Position numbers and translations under genes: made by a program. Below the pieces are notes generated by a model. The model saw only the letters and a list, made by a program, of their open reading frames with translations. It did not search any database and was not told the origin of the DNA. This document shows positions 24,600-37,609 of a stretch of DNA of 64,000 nt, one piece after another (positions within the stretch are counted from its first letter, which is position 1; each line of letters begins with the position of its first letter). The stretch is from Lateolabrax maculatus (taxonomy: Eukaryota > Chordata > Actinopteri > Acropomatiformes > Lateolabracidae), in assembly GCA_031216445.1 (NCBI GenBank), contig CM062204.1, positions 16,303,001 through 16,367,000 of the forward strand, given 5' to 3'.

Positions 24600-26000
24600 T
24601 ATAGCGTGGGGAGATCTGCCAACCCTCTCAATGCCCCATTTTCCTTTAAAAGTTCAGCTTCCAAAAAAGTGAGAGAGGGAGTGAGGGCTGAGGGAGGAAG
24701 ACTTGGTCTCTTCGCTGTTGCCGGAAGCGAAAAAAGGACCTTTAAACAAGTCGGCCTTAGGCCCAGATAGAAAAAAACAAAAAAAAAACACGCTCTTTCA
24801 AAAGTGGGTCCACTCTGCAAGAGATAGGAGGAAAGGAGGACAGCAGCTCCGAGCCCTCCGTCTACCGCTGTTTGGCCTCAGATGCGCCCATGTCCAGCAG
24901 CAAGAAGCCAGGGAGACGTCTGCGTCAAGTCCCGAGGTGCGTCCTCCGGCTGCCAGACTTGTCCAGCAGATTGAGATTGGGAGACACTGAAAAATCTCCT
25001 CGAAATAATATTATTAACGCGATAAAAAAAAAAAAAAAAACAAAGAAAAAAAAACCCACTAATAATACTAATGGACGGGAGAGGTGATGCAAAGTAAGTT
25101 TTGTTTATATTCTTTTTTTTTTTTTTTTTTTTTTTTCCCCCCGCTTGCAGTCGGGGCAGCTTCTGTCTCCAAAACGTGTCCAAAAGCGGCTGTCTCCCGC
25201 GCCGCGCGTCCGATCTGTTTTACCCTCGTATCTCTCGCTCGCTCTCTCTCCTCGCTCTTGTTCCAAACACACACGCGCGCGGGCGCGCGCGCGCACACGC
25301 ACACACGCGGCGTTACACGCGAAAACGGGGGTGGCGTTGGGCGGGTGTGTGTGTGTGTGTGTGTGTGTTGGGGGGGGGGACACCCCTGGTCCCCTCGCCG
25401 CCTCCTCCTCGGAGCTGACGAGATGAGAGAGCGGAATCGCGCCCGTGCCTCGCCGTTCGGCGGAATGCCTGCGCAGCGACGCGTCCTCGGCGCGGGGCTC
25501 GGGGCGCCTCCGGTGCGTAAAATGGAAGCTGTCCGTGCGCTCCCGGCGGCGGCGGCGGCGGCGACAGATTCCCCTCCACCACCACCACCCCTCCACCTCA
25601 AGAAAAAAAAAAAAAAAAAAAAAATCAGCCGCTAAATAGCTCACCTCACCAGCGTGCGACCTGTTTACACACACACACACACACACGCACGCACAGGCGC
25701 GCACACGCACGCACGCAGGCACAAACACGTACACCCACGCAAATAATAGACGGGGAATTAGGGCAGTTGTTTTTACGGTGGAGGTGGGGGCCGGCAGCGT
25801 CGATCGGGTGAATTATCAGGTGAATTATTAATAAAGCTGGCGGTGTGCAGTCTGTCGCGGGGAGCGCGGCGCGGCCGGGGGAGCAGCTGGGGCTTTGGGA
25901 GAATTAGGAGGACCAGGGGCTAAATCACGGACGGCGGGGATTAAAGGCTGCACTGGCTCCTACCTACCGCCTGCGTGTACTGTGGGTTTAAGAGTGGCAC
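24600..26000. promoter_or_regulatory. CpG-rich block, candidate CpG island or alternative nfix promoter
   Basis: From about 25,140 to 25,560 and again at 25,840-25,960 the sequence is GC-rich with frequent CpG, unlike the AT-rich flanks. It includes a (GGC)n run (about 25,546-25,562), an alternating CG/CA stretch (25,266-25,310), a GT run ending in a G run (25,347-25,379), poly(T) (25,114-25,137) and poly(A) (about 25,603-25,624). It lies 12 kb upstream of nfix exon 1. Vertebrate NFI genes use several first exons, so an alternative promoter is plausible, but I could not find a convincing short first exon with a donor. The overlapping long frames on both strands come from the repeats. Confidence 0.35.
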
Positions 26001-29000
26001 TGTGGGCACGACCCGGGCCGCTCTCGGTTTGATTTCTGCAGTTTTTTTTTTTTTTTTAGTTTTTTTTTTTTTTGTCACGGTAGGAAGCAAAGATCAGGCA
26101 GCAGGAAAGTCAGTAGGTCACCAAAGCCAGTCACCGAGCTCAGGACATCTTTTTCTGTTTCCAAACAGCTGATCGCACTCGCCAAAATGTGAAAAGCCCT
26201 TGTCAGTTGTCAGTCACTGTGTCCCCAGAAAGTGCGTGGACATGATGAGGTTCAGAGGGGGTTTGAAGGCAGGATCTACCATATTTTGGGTTTGTGACAC
26301 ACGCAGGCGGTTAAATGTATTAATATCGTTATTCACAATGAGGGTTATTGTAATGGCAATGGTGGAAATAAGCGAGATTTAACTTTGAGGCTTCCCTCTA
26401 ACACTTCACTAACAGATTTATTGTCACAGTGCCTCCCAACAGAATGACGCAGTGAAGCAACAGGATTAAATGTGACTGAGATATCACACACGTAGCCGAT
26501 CGGAAGCCATAAAAGCTCCGACTTTGGGGAAATAACTCAACAGAACACAACATTTGCTTTTTTTTTTTTTCTTCATGAAAGTGCTTATAGTTGTGGGGAC
26601 AAGAGGCCTGCAGCAGCAGCCAGGAGCAGCAGAGCCGTCCAAGATACCAGAAAGACAAGAGGAAAACACATGTGGACATGCGCTCTGATCATTTAGGAAA
26701 GGGCCAAGGGGAAGTTCCAAACGTCAGTAAAGTTTCAAATTAAGAAAGTGAGTTAATTTGTGTCAATGCTGGAATGACGAGCAACAATTTTCATATAAAT
26801 GAACTTGGCCGGCAGGACTTGTAGGGATGGTGCTCAAAAAAAAAAAAGGGGGGGGGGGGGGGGGATGGCACAAAGAAAAGAACATCTTTCTTTGACAACT
26901 TTTGGAACATTTGCAGCAGATAGAAGTGATTCCACCAAACCCAAGAGCACGTAACAACACTTTTATAAAACATGTTCACCTAAAAAATAAAAACCTTTGC
27001 GCAGCTCTTCCATGGCACTGCATCAGTGGATTTAATCAAAATGTAAAATCCGCCTCTTTTTGTTTCATACTTGTCAAATTTCAAACCTTACTTAACAAAT
27101 ATTTGGTTTAAACCAAGACAACAATACATCTTTTCGTTCTTGCTACAGATATATGAAGCATTGACCCTTGTTGTCTGGATAGATCGGCCTGTGTGTGTGC
27201 AGTGGTGCGTGTTTTTCAGTCGTGCGTGTGTCGTTATCCGTCTTTTTTAAAATCAGACGTCTAAGGACATTCCTCCAACATGACGGCTTATCAATAATTA
27301 AATGTTGACCTCCCCACACATTTGGCCACATCAATTATTCATCTGTAATTGAATTTGTGATTTGGGTTTTTGTTTCGGCCTAATTTGGATGATCACATTT
27401 AACATTAAAATGTGTCTGTGGCAGGGAGACATCTGAGGGCTGTGGCGTTTTTTTTTAAAGATTTTGGGGAAACGGAGGCCCCGATGGCCTCTTTACTCAA
27501 CAGCAGGGAAACACACATTTTGTTGGTGTCATGGTTTTAATGATGTTTAACATGGAGGTCAACAGAGACCCTTTAATCAAAATCAAAAAATAATGTAGTT
27601 TAACCCCTCTTTCTCAACAGTCATGTGCCAATTTATTAATTAGAATTAGATATTGTATTCCATATTTCGATTTTATTTTAAAAATTAAAATTTCCTACAA
27701 AACCAATTTCATTAATTTGAAAAAAATATCACTAAATGTGCACGAGCTCAAATGTGAGTCTTATATGTCTTTTTGTGACACAAGTGATCAGAAAAATCCT
27801 TTCTGAATTTTGATTATTTTGAAATGATTTTAATCTGTTGATGTTAATATTTGTAAGATGAACTCTGGCCAGTGTGATCATTAGGTTGGACATGAAACAA
27901 ACCACACGTTGCTGGAGAGAGAAGTTAACAGAGATGGCGAGTTAATCAGTCAGTTATAATATTGATAATATTCAAATAATTATCAGGAGGCCTATACTTT
28001 CACACAAAACATAAAAACAACTTAATCATAATATAATAAACAGCAGCAACAACAATAATAATAATATTTAGATAAAATACAGCGTAATTCATAATTCTAC
28101 CGTCTGATGAGGTATTGATTGAACGACGTCAGCCTCAAGCGGTTGTATAATTTTCCCAGTTTATACCATGACCTTCCTAAATTTGTTTCTTCCATTTTGT
28201 TTGAATATTAATCCTGGTGTCTTTTTACAGATGCTGATGACTGGGAAGCTCGCACATGCCCAACGGCCTGTTTGGAGACTGACCAGTTGATTGGAAAAAC
28301 ACCAAAATGTGGCTCTAAACCCCAAATAATCCCACGACACGATTTTTTCTTACCCCTTAATTAATTTACAAATAACAGTTTGTAGAGTTAGACCGCACTG
28401 TGTACTCTGCACGACCAACCAAAGCCCGGAAGTTGCAGAAGACCAGATTTTCTAGAAAGTTTTCAGGTAACAAAGCTGCAAAAAAAAAAAAAAATCAAAA
28501 AAAAAAAAAAAACTCTAATTAAAACAAAGCAAACGTGTCTCTTCAACAAAAAAATGTGCAGCTCTGTATCATAGTTGTACAGTACAAAAGAAGATTTCTG
28601 AGCATGTCTGGTGTTTATGTGACCACTGATCAAAGCATGTTTTCTATAGTTAAATACATTTGAAAAAAATGGTCCCCAAAACATATTTCTTAAATCGAAA
28701 AACTACTGAAAGTTGCAGATGTTGTTGATGTTGCCTGGCATGAGTGCATTTACCTGGAGAGCAGATAATCTGTGGGGAGACTGCGCTGAAAAAAAGAAAG
28801 AGAAACACATTGTCCAGTAATTACAAATGTCACATAACCGCGTTGAGCTTGTTCATAACGTAAATGTATCATTATGAGGAATTTCGATGAACAGGCCCAA
28901 AATTAAAACAGAATTACACCTGAACTAAATGTGGATGAACTGAAGTATTTAATATAGGCTCCAATAAAAGCGCAGCAGTGGTATTAATTATCAAAGTATG

Positions 29001-31830
29001 CAACAATCAAGCAGCCCATCATTTGTGTAATTCATGAAAATCTGATCACAAAACAACAGGCCAAATTCTTTGAAATTTGCTCATTAAAAAAATCTGTACA
29101 CTGAATCATTAATGCTACATAGAGGAAACCCACTTGCATTTGTCTATTAATGTGGCTTAAATAATAATTTATACTCCCTTCTCCTGATGCTGATGCACCA
29201 TATGCTTATAGCAGCTGACCTTGTTTCAATTAGCAATAATTGCCCATGTTTTTCTTAAAATAATGTTGAAGAAAATGTGGACTGCTCCTCTAAATATAAC
29301 TTGATCCTCCTAAAATAATTTTGTTTATGACATCACAGCCATTAGACTGCTTTGTGGAGACAGGACAGCATAATAATAAAATAAAATAAAATGGTTTTGC
29401 CACAAGCCCTTGATTTATATTATTAAAATAAATAAAAAAATAAAAAACATCCACAGAAAAGTTAACGAGTTTTGCTCCTTTTAAATGTTTCTTGGAAGAA
29501 AAACGTTAAATCTAAAAAGAAAATAAATTCAACTGATATGTTCCAAAAGTTACAAAACAAACTGTAGGAAATTTGTTGGCGTGCACTGGTCCTAATCATG
29601 TAAGGCGACCTATAAGCGTCAATTAGGCTGAGCTTTGGGTTCATGAAAGCCCTGAGCGGTGTATCTCACCACAGCCCCTTAAACCAGCCATTACTGCAGA
29701 CCACAACGGCTCTGATACCACACTGTTTTAAGACCCAGCATTATGTGGGCAATAAGTTCCCTGAAGCTCGCTGTGAGAAGAAAAGGGCACATTGTGGGAT
29801 CAGACAGGCAAAGTTCAGACAACATGGAAGGACTTTTTCTAAGTCCTAAATGCTTGTCTGTAAAACCTGAAATGAATCGGGGTACATTTTTCTCTCAAAA
29901 TTACAAGTTTTACATCCCGGGCTGGGATATAACTACAAACCGAGATTGACTTGTTGAAAGTAATTATCAGAGAAGAGACCATGGGATAAATTGCTGGTGG
30001 TGAGGTAAATTTTGGCAGATAAATATTTTACTTATCAAAGACGGACTTGGTGCCAACAAGTGTTAACAAGTTTAGAGGGACAGAGGAACGAAGGCCAAGT
30101 CCGAAACAAGAGACAGTCAGGTGAAGAAATTATTAAATATTAAAGTACATAATAAGGATAACAATATAAGGAAACATTTCATATTAATTTAAGTAGTCAG
30201 AGAGAATTTGGATTCCAAACAATTCAGAAATCAATCAAACAGATGTTTTACGCACTTGTCTGCTGGGTAGGATCAAAACAAAGAAAGTCCCCAAACCAAA
30301 ATCTCAACATTCTGATTTGTGTCCAAAGTGAAATAATGTATTATTATAAACTGAAGCAATATAACTCAGGGTGAACCAAGGTCAAAGTAAAATATTTAAA
30401 AAACGATCTCCTCAGTAGTGCGAACAAACCTGGATGAAACAGAAAGACATTCATTAAACCGTACTCCCTAAAATAAATAAAGAAAAAAACACAGTAGCAT
30501 TGCAAAAGAAATGGCAGCTCACTTCTACAGTGTATCTACAAAATGTAGATATTTTATCTAAAAATTTGCAAAGCAGTTAAAGTACTATTGTAGGGCACTA
30601 GGCCCAACAAGCTCGCACAAAGAACCACAAAGAGTGAATCAAATAGATGCATAATAAGGAAAAGCAAATATAGCTGAGCTTGAGGGAAGACTGACTATTA
30701 TTCCCGACTGATAAGGCAAATTTTACGTTCAAAGCAGTGCCAGCCGTGTACAAAAGAACACTGCACAGCTACAAAGTACAACACACAAAACAAATAAAAA
30801 TCAAAGGCCTCAGTCCTGCTGCCACCTACTAAAAGCACTTCACTCTGATTCCTGGCTGTAGCACTACTGACATCCCCTCCCAGCCTGCTCTCACTGCCCT
30901 CTGCTGCAGTGAAGTCAGGGGAAAATGAAATACTCATTTGGCTTTACACAAAATATACTCTGTACCAAGACTATATATCAAACTCGACGGAACTATTTTT
31001 TTCCTCTCTACAATCTTCATTCCTCTCCCTGCTAAAAGAAATGGCCCGGAGAATCCTGCGTCTCCATGCGAGAAGTGCATTAAGCGGTGGAAAGGAAAGG
31101 AAAAAACAAGGCTCTTTTTGTCTGCGGCGGCCGAGGTTTTATCCCTGCATTGCCTAGTGTTGTCTAGCATTACAAATCTCAGCCCTGGCCTGGATGGACA
31201 CAGGAGGGCTCTGCTGGCCCTGCTCACACTGTCTGCATCCTTTACGCTCTGCCATGCAAATAAACCCAAATGAGAGAGCAGCTGAGGGAGAGCGCGATGA
31301 AGATGGAGGGTTGTTGAAGGGGGAAAACGATGGAAGGAAGGGAAGGAAATGAAGGAAGGATAAAGGATGGAATGGCTGCAAAGAGGAAATCAAGAAATGT
31401 ATGTGGCAAGTAAGGAAGGAAGGTTTGGAGTAGTTGCATAGGGACAAAAGAGAGTAGGTCTGTGTGTGATTGTGTGTAACAGAGACAGAAAGAAAGAGAA
31501 AAAGAGAGGGTACTAACCGGCCATTGGAGGGGAGAGGAATGCCCGGCCCTGGCACAGGAGAATGGGATGGAGGGTGGAGTATGTTCACATTGCTGCTGCC
31601 AGCCGAGCACATTCCCACTACAGAGTCATGGAGACTTTTTAACCTACAGATTTTGAGGCAGTAGCAGTTCCCTCCAGGAGAGTTTTCTCACTCTGGTATA
31701 CAATAATAAGGTCTTACAAGGTTTTATTTAATGAGACGATGTAGAATAAGGCCTCTAAAATTATCCCAGCTGCTGCTGAAGTCATCTGCTGAGGCCAGTG
31801 AACAATCTGTTCTTTTTTTCTTAAGATTAT
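26000..31830. other. intergenic, AT-rich desert part 2
   Basis: No gene is supported. This is mostly unique AT-rich sequence with few microsatellites: T runs at 26,041-26,072, an A then G run at 26,838-26,865, and A runs at 28,482-28,514. The stretch about 28,850-29,340, with many ATTA/TAAT motifs and almost no simple repeats, is the best candidate for a conserved noncoding element, judged on composition only. Confidence 0.6.
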
Positions 31831-31839
31831 TTTTTCTTT

Positions 31840-32003
31840 TGGTATTTTTGTCTTTTTATTCAGTAGTTGAGAGATATAGTTGACAGCAGAGATAGAACAG
31901 GGAATTTGGCAAGAGAGACATACAACAAAGGTCCCAGGCTGGACTCGACTAGGGAATGTTGTGATTATGGTATGTGCCTTAGACCACCAGGCCGCACGAA
32001 TGT
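31840..32003 (-). mobile_element. tRNA-derived SINE (degenerate), minus orientation
   Basis: The minus strand begins with a tRNA-like head: GGTGGTCTAAGGCACATACC (A-box region, about 31,970-31,989), then a degenerate B box GTCGAGTCC (about 31,941-31,949), GGGACCTTTGTTGTATG, a pyrimidine-rich body and a final AATAAAAAG-type tail near 31,850. This order matches a common teleost SINE whose intact copies read GGTTCGAGTCC at the B box. Box decay marks it as an old copy. Confidence 0.75.
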
Positions 32004-32067
32004 CCTGAACAATGTAGGTTTTTATTATAGGTTGTACCATTCTCCTTCTGGAAAGCTGAACCTCCCA

Positions 32068-32102
32068 TTACTCACACACACATACACACACACACACACA
32101 CA
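32068..32102. repeat. (CA)n microsatellite next to the SINE head
   Basis: A short CA run about 70 bp beyond the 5' end of the SINE. Confidence 0.85.
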
Positions 32103-32814
32103 TGTCCTTATAAGTAAGAGGGGTGCACACTTGAATTGAAAAAAAAAAACAAAACAAAAAAATAAGAGGTAATCCACTCCTTTTCTTACTTTCACTCAAA
32201 AGTGTGTTCAGTGGAAGGAAATGAAAATGTTAAGACAAACTAAGGTTTGACCTAAATACACACGTTATTTATTCAATTTACTTCAAAGTACTTTGTCCCT
32301 CAAGGGGCAATTTGAGGCAGGTGTGTTTGCAAGTTCATTCACACAGTCTAAAAGTATAAAATCTTATGATGTCGGAAAATAGTTGAAATACAATACAGAT
32401 AACGGCAGTGATCAGTCCATAGCTGGCTACCAATATCCAACACCACAAATGAGACTTTGTCAAAAAGGTGAAAATGCATTTGTCAGTCTGTACACAAGGG
32501 AACTCGACCATCTCTTGGACTACGATTGTCCACAAGTCTAATGATAAAACCAGACCCCCTTGTATTTGTTTTACATAGAGGAAATCTAAAATGCACTCAT
32601 GAATAAAGTAGTCATAGAGGACATATGTGGGGTCATTGATAATCTTATCTGCTTTTTTGAGGATTTTTTCAGTATTAAGCTGAGCAAGTGATCTTGGACA
32701 ATTGTTTTTGGCAATGTCAGAAAAAAATCTTTTAGTTTAACGTCACTAATAATAAATTATTCATTTACGCACATTCCACCTTTGTCCAAGCTAATTATGT
32801 GGAAAGTAATCATT

Positions 32815-33200
32815 TTAATTTTATGTTACTTTATACTTCCACTCCACTACGTTTCAGAGGGAAACATTGATTTGACAGCTTTAGTCACTAGTTACTTTAC
32901 AGGTTAATATTTTACCTACTAAACATATGATAATTTTATAAAATATGATGTATTGTTATGGATTATACTACCCAACAGTATATAAAGTAGTATAGCTCCA
33001 CTTTGACCATCTGCAGCATTAAAATGCTGCTTTTATGCCTATATTAATGCATCAGTAATAATAATCCAATAATATAATATAATACATAATAATATAAAAC
33101 TAAAAGGGGTCGTTCCTCTACATACTTTGATAGTTTAGGTACATTTTGCTTATAATACTTCAAGACTTTTAATTTAGTATTTTAATGCTTTTTTAGGCTC
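32815..33200 (-). mobile_element. nonautonomous DNA transposon (GTGGTGGAA-type MITE), 5'-truncated inverted copy
   Basis: The plus strand reads like the reverse complement of the element seen twice at 44.7-45.7 kb: ACTTTATACTTCCACTCCACTAC, a TTTCAGAGGGAAA segment, TAGTTACTTTACAG, CCCAACAGTATATAAAGTAG, TTAATGCATCAGTAATAATAATCC, AAAGGGGTCGTTCCTC and GTACATTTTGCTTATAATACTTC. The terminal CAGTGGTGGAA end is missing on the left, so the copy is truncated. Confidence 0.75.
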
Positions 33201-33556
33201 AGCACATTTTAGAGTGAGGGGTCAGTGTCAAAGATACGAGAGTCAAACCCGTAACATCAGGAAAGTGTGACATGAATACCACGACGAGCCGTTTGTCTTT
33301 CTGAATAAAGACCTCACCTTTCCAAGAATCTTGCTGAGACAAGTGTAATGTGTGCACAAGTGTCTTTGTGTTTTCGTCAGTGCAGTGGCTTATCAATGGC
33401 TGACATTAGGCTCAGCTTTGATAACACACACGACACACACTCACACATACACACTCAGTTTAACTGATATAGCATAAACTCAGTTTTGAATCAGATATTT
33501 TGTATTACCAACAAGATTCCAGTTATATTATTCTTCTTCTTATTATTATTATTATT

Positions 33557-33868
33557 AGAGCTGAAACTTTTACCTGATTAATCAATTAAGAGATCTACAA
33601 AAAAAAAATTCTACTATTATGACTATTTTGGTATTCAAGAAATCGTTTCAGTAATTCTTCAAGCAAATATGTCAAAACATTTGCTGGTTTCAGCTTCTCT
33701 TATGAGAGGATTTGCTGTGTTTATTTGTCATATATGCTAGTAAATTGAATATGCTTGTTTTTTAAAATAATTTTTGACTTATTCTTTTTTCATTTCACAG
33801 ACTGAATTAATAATTGATTAATCAGGAAAACAATGGTCAGATTAATTGTTAATCATTAGTTGCAGCAT
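33557..33868. mobile_element. short inverted-repeat element (GATTAATC termini), teleost MITE
   Basis: It starts AGAGCTGAAAC...GATTAATCAATTA and ends ATTAATTGTTAATCATTAGTTGCAGC, imperfect inverted ends rich in ATTAATC. The interior has the segment CATTTGCTGGTTTCAGCTTCTC and TAAATTGAATATGCTTG that I recognise from a widespread fish repeat. No coding capacity. Confidence 0.7.
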
Positions 33869-34229
33869 TTTTATTATTATTATTATTATGAATAATAATA
33901 ATAATAAAAATGTTTACATAAATGTACTGTGTGTTTGTGTGCGTACTGTGTGTTTGTGTACTGTGTTATTTGTGTGCGTCCACATCCCCCTGACATCATT
34001 CCTCTTTGTGTCATAAACAGTAAGCAAACGTGACCTGATGTGAGGTCATCTAAACTGCAGCACACACAGGATGTCATTGTGTTTCCTTGTCTCCACCCAT
34101 TCTGTCAGCGGGGACGACTTCAGCTACCGAGTGGATTTGTTCTGGGCCGGGCAGGTCAGCGGCGGGTGCAGTGTAAAAGTTAGTTAGTTTTATGTTTGTG
34201 TGAAGAAGAGGAGGGCGGTTGAATGGAGG

Positions 34230-34278
<49 letters not shown>
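34230..34278. repeat. (TG)n microsatellite, about 49 bp
   Basis: Uninterrupted TG/GT run. Confidence 0.95.
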
Positions 34279-34280
<2 letters not shown>

Positions 34281-36205
34281 CCCCCAGGAGAAAAGAGGAC
34301 TCCTAATCTGTTTTCCTGGCTCTTCTTTAAAGGGAGAGCAAGACACACTAGAGGCTCCCTCTGATCTGCTGCCCCATCCATCCCTCACTTTCTCGCTCTC
34401 CTCCATCCCTCCTTTCCTCGCTTCCATCATCTGTCTCTCGTTCCCTCTGCTTTTAGCCCTCGTTTTTCTCGGCCCCCCGTCCCTATGCTCTCTCATCTGT
34501 TGTGTTGGCCCGCTCTGGTCTTTGTATGGCGACAGCTCCCATCTCCAGATACTGCCTAAGAGCTCTGATTCCACTTAATCACTCAGTTTTTTATTAGTTT
34601 TTCCTCGCAGGGTATTTTGTGTTCTGAATTGCGTTTATCTATTATGCTGTTTCAGATTTATTGCTTTAGGAGGCAGACTGTGTGGCACACTACCCACCAA
34701 TACGGTACACGACGCTGTGATCTCTCTACGTCTGCCCCTCTTTATGCCTGTCTGCTTTCATCCCTTCAAAATTAAATGAACAAATACACAAGGAGGGTGC
34801 TGTGCCACACTCACTCACAACTCCTCTTGCACTTTTTCGTATACTTTTTTATTAGTTTTCCTTTATTGGGCGTCTCAAGCTCTCAAAAGCGTTTATTTAG
34901 CATGGAGTAAAGACCACAGGGGAACAGTATGTGGCTTCAGTTTCTCGGATGGTACTCTACTCTTGGATCCATCTGTCCTGGCATCTTTTGTGCCTCATTG
35001 CTTTACTTTTCCAATTTCTAAATAAAAATGAAACTCACAGGTATGGCTTTGTATGTGAGCACAGATGTCTGTCTTTGAAAGAATTTTCAGTAATTAGCAG
35101 AATATTTAGAAAAGGCTTAGTAGTGACTGTGGCACCTTTAAATCACATTGTGTTCTAAATATGCAAACATATACTGTTTGTTATTCATTAATTGTGCGCT
35201 ATTGAGAATTTTTTGCAAACAAACACTAATGCTCGAGGTCATTTTACTGCGACGGCTTTGCACTGCAGCCTGGACTGCTTATTTCTTCTTAATAAGGAGA
35301 CATGGCATGCATACTCAAAATATTTTGCCCCAAAATGGCGGCATACCATCCCGGCCCTCCATTTTGTTCTGTCACTGGATCGAGTCTGGATCCTGCACCT
35401 GACATGTTGGACCAGTGATTGCATTTGAAAATACCCTCTCTCCGTGCCCCGCTGTTACTATGCATCCCTCTTCTGGTTATTGGTCACCACAAGTGTTGTT
35501 AACCTGCTGCACCAATAGGAAGACGCTTTCTGACTGACGTTCCCTCCTTCTCCACTCTGCTTCCAGGGGCTTCCTCTGACCTGGGGGAAAAAATGGGCGC
35601 TGGCCATCCCCTCGACCGAATCCAGAACCAAATGAGAGAGGGAGACTCGGGGAGTCAGAGAGATAGAGGAAGATAGAGTCAGAAACAGTGCGCGTGCATG
35701 CAATAAAAAAAATCTGATTATACACTGATGATAAAGAAAAAATGAGAAACATGATGACCACATAGACAAAGACTTTTTAGGATGAAAAAAGAAAGAAAAA
35801 AAATTAATATTCATGACCCTGTCCCTCCCATCTAAATTCAGCACCCTCCCTTCTTCCCTCCCCACCCAAATCCTCCCTCCTCCTCACTTCCTCTCCCCTC
35901 CATTGGGTGGCAACACTTGGTAGGGCACATGGTGAGACAGCTGTTGCAGGGCAACATGGGCATCTGTGGTGCTACATAGAGGAGAGGGGATAGTATGGGG
36001 TGTGTAGGGGGGTGTTTGTAGGGGGTGCAGACGCCATCAAGAGAGGGAGACAGGACCCTTTCTCTGCCCTGTGTACATATGTGTTTGTGTTTGAGTGTGT
36101 CTTAAAGTTTCAGGGATTATTATTGGATCTTTATGGAAAGGTGGGGATGTATTTTAGGGACAGACAGGGGAGACAAACAGGGTGAGAAGGAAAAGAAGAA
36201 GACAT

Positions 36206-36247
36206 TTCTTCTTCTTCTTCTTCTTCTTCTTCTTCTTCTTCCTCTTC
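36206..36247. repeat. (CTT)n trinucleotide microsatellite
   Basis: A pure CTT run of about 12-13 units, with one CTC variant at the right end. Confidence 0.95.
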
Positions 36248-36378
36248 TATACCAAGCTGTGAAAGAAAAGTAGCACCTGTCCTCCAAGCTATGACAGAAA
36301 CGACATTAACATAAGAACACTAAGATGGGCCGCTCCAAGACTGTAGATAATGCCTACAACACCTAAACCCTGGCACGT

Positions 36379-36379
<1 letters not shown>

Positions 36380-36436
<57 letters not shown>
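36380..36436. repeat. (CA)n microsatellite, about 57 bp
   Basis: An uninterrupted CA run, one of the longest in the window. It directly precedes the dispersed repeat at 36,437. Confidence 0.95.
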
Positions 36437-36438
<2 letters not shown>

Positions 36439-36685
36439 TGTGTACTTGTGAGGACATTCATTGACATAATGCATTCCCTGGTCCCTTACCCTAACTTTAA
36501 CATCAACACTAAATGCCTAACCCCAACCCTTGCCTTGAACCCAAACCTTAAAACAAAGTCTTAACCCCCCGCAAACCGATGAAGGTGTCTCAGAGAGTTA
36601 GCACTGGCAAAAATGTCCTCACTCCCATGGTCTAAAACTCAAATTGGTTCTCACAAAGATAGTTGTACAAGAACACACAAACACA
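36437..36685. repeat. CA-flanked dispersed repeat with CCTAAC-like interior
   Basis: It starts GTGTACTTGTGAGGACATTC, continues with CCCTTACCCTAACTTTAAC, CCTAACCCCAACCC and CCAAACCTTAAAAC, and ends with a TTCTCACAAAGATAGTTGTAC segment running into a second CA-rich stretch. This bracket structure (CA run, ACTTGTGAGGAC, CCCTAAC-like tract, CCCACAAGTATAG-like end, CA run) is a recurrent teleost repeat. The CCCTAAC matches are not a telomere: units are imperfect and embedded. Confidence 0.65.
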
Positions 36686-36822
36686 CACCCTTATCCATGT
36701 CTGTGTTTCATTCTGTCTTTCTCTCACACACACAGACTACACCCACCCTCCTCCCTCTGCACCTTCCTCTTCAGAGGGAATGGGCGTTTTCCCAGGGTTA
36801 TTATCACATGCCAGGTGCCCCC

Positions 36823-36857
<35 letters not shown>

Positions 36858-37609
36858 CACCCCCACCCATCTTTTTCCCCCATTCCTCTCCCAGCACCTA
36901 CCACACACCCTTGCCATTTCTCTCTCCCCCAAAGCGCCAGCGCAGCCCCACCTCGCGGTGCCAAAGTGGGCAGCCTCTGCCTTGGCGTTGCCTGGGCCTT
37001 CTGGTGCCCTAGATAGCTGCGTAAGTGTGTGTGTGTGAGTGGGTGTGTGTGTGTAGGTGTGTGTGTGTGTTTGTGTGTGTTTGTGAGCACTGGCCCAGCT
37101 CTGTGCGGACACAGCCAGCCCTTTAAACTGTGTCAAGGCTCCAGATGCTGGGAGAGACTGGGATTAACACAGGCGATTGTATGCAGACACATACGCACAA
37201 ATAGACACACACAAAATATTCTCGGCCCATATATTGCATCATACTTCAGAGGCTTTGTGTTACATGTTTTTACTAAAGCTGGAGTGAGTCTTACACAGAA
37301 AAAGAAAATATGAAAAAGACAAAGAAAAGGCCCAGTACATGGTTCAGTATTCATCAAAACAAATTCACTTGCAGGCCCGCACCGCATCAGCTTCCCTCTA
37401 AACCTACGAACTCTCTTTAGTGACAGTAATAAAATGCCGGATCACACACAAAAATGTATGAGACAGGATACAAAGGTATCAGAGATCCTGTGACGAACCA
37501 ACAGTCCCTGGCAGTGCTCTGAGTTGATGTACTGATGCCAGCGCAGCACCTCAGAAAGTGGATTTGGATTAGGCAGACAGAGAAAAGGACCTCAGAGACC
37601 TGACATACA

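Noticed and set aside
25068..25734. Long overlapping frames on both strands (up to about 209 codons)
   Set aside because: They are built from poly(A)/poly(T), CA/GT, CG and GGC repeats, with mirrored His/Thr and Cys/Val runs and no domain or splice logic.
24600..26000. Alternative nfix first exon (for example one encoding MLPACRLQ)
   Set aside because: I searched the minus strand for a short ATG frame of that type ending at CAG-GT and found none that fits.
31840..32003. Functional tRNA gene
   Set aside because: The tRNA-like part lacks a complete cloverleaf, its B box is degenerate and it continues into a SINE body.
32270..32330. LINE tail (CCCTCAAGGGGCAATTTGAGG)
   Set aside because: It resembles a fish LINE 3' end, but the match is too short and diverged to call.
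36480..36560. CCCTAAC-like tract as interstitial telomere
   Set aside because: Units are imperfect and lie inside a known CA-bracketed dispersed repeat.
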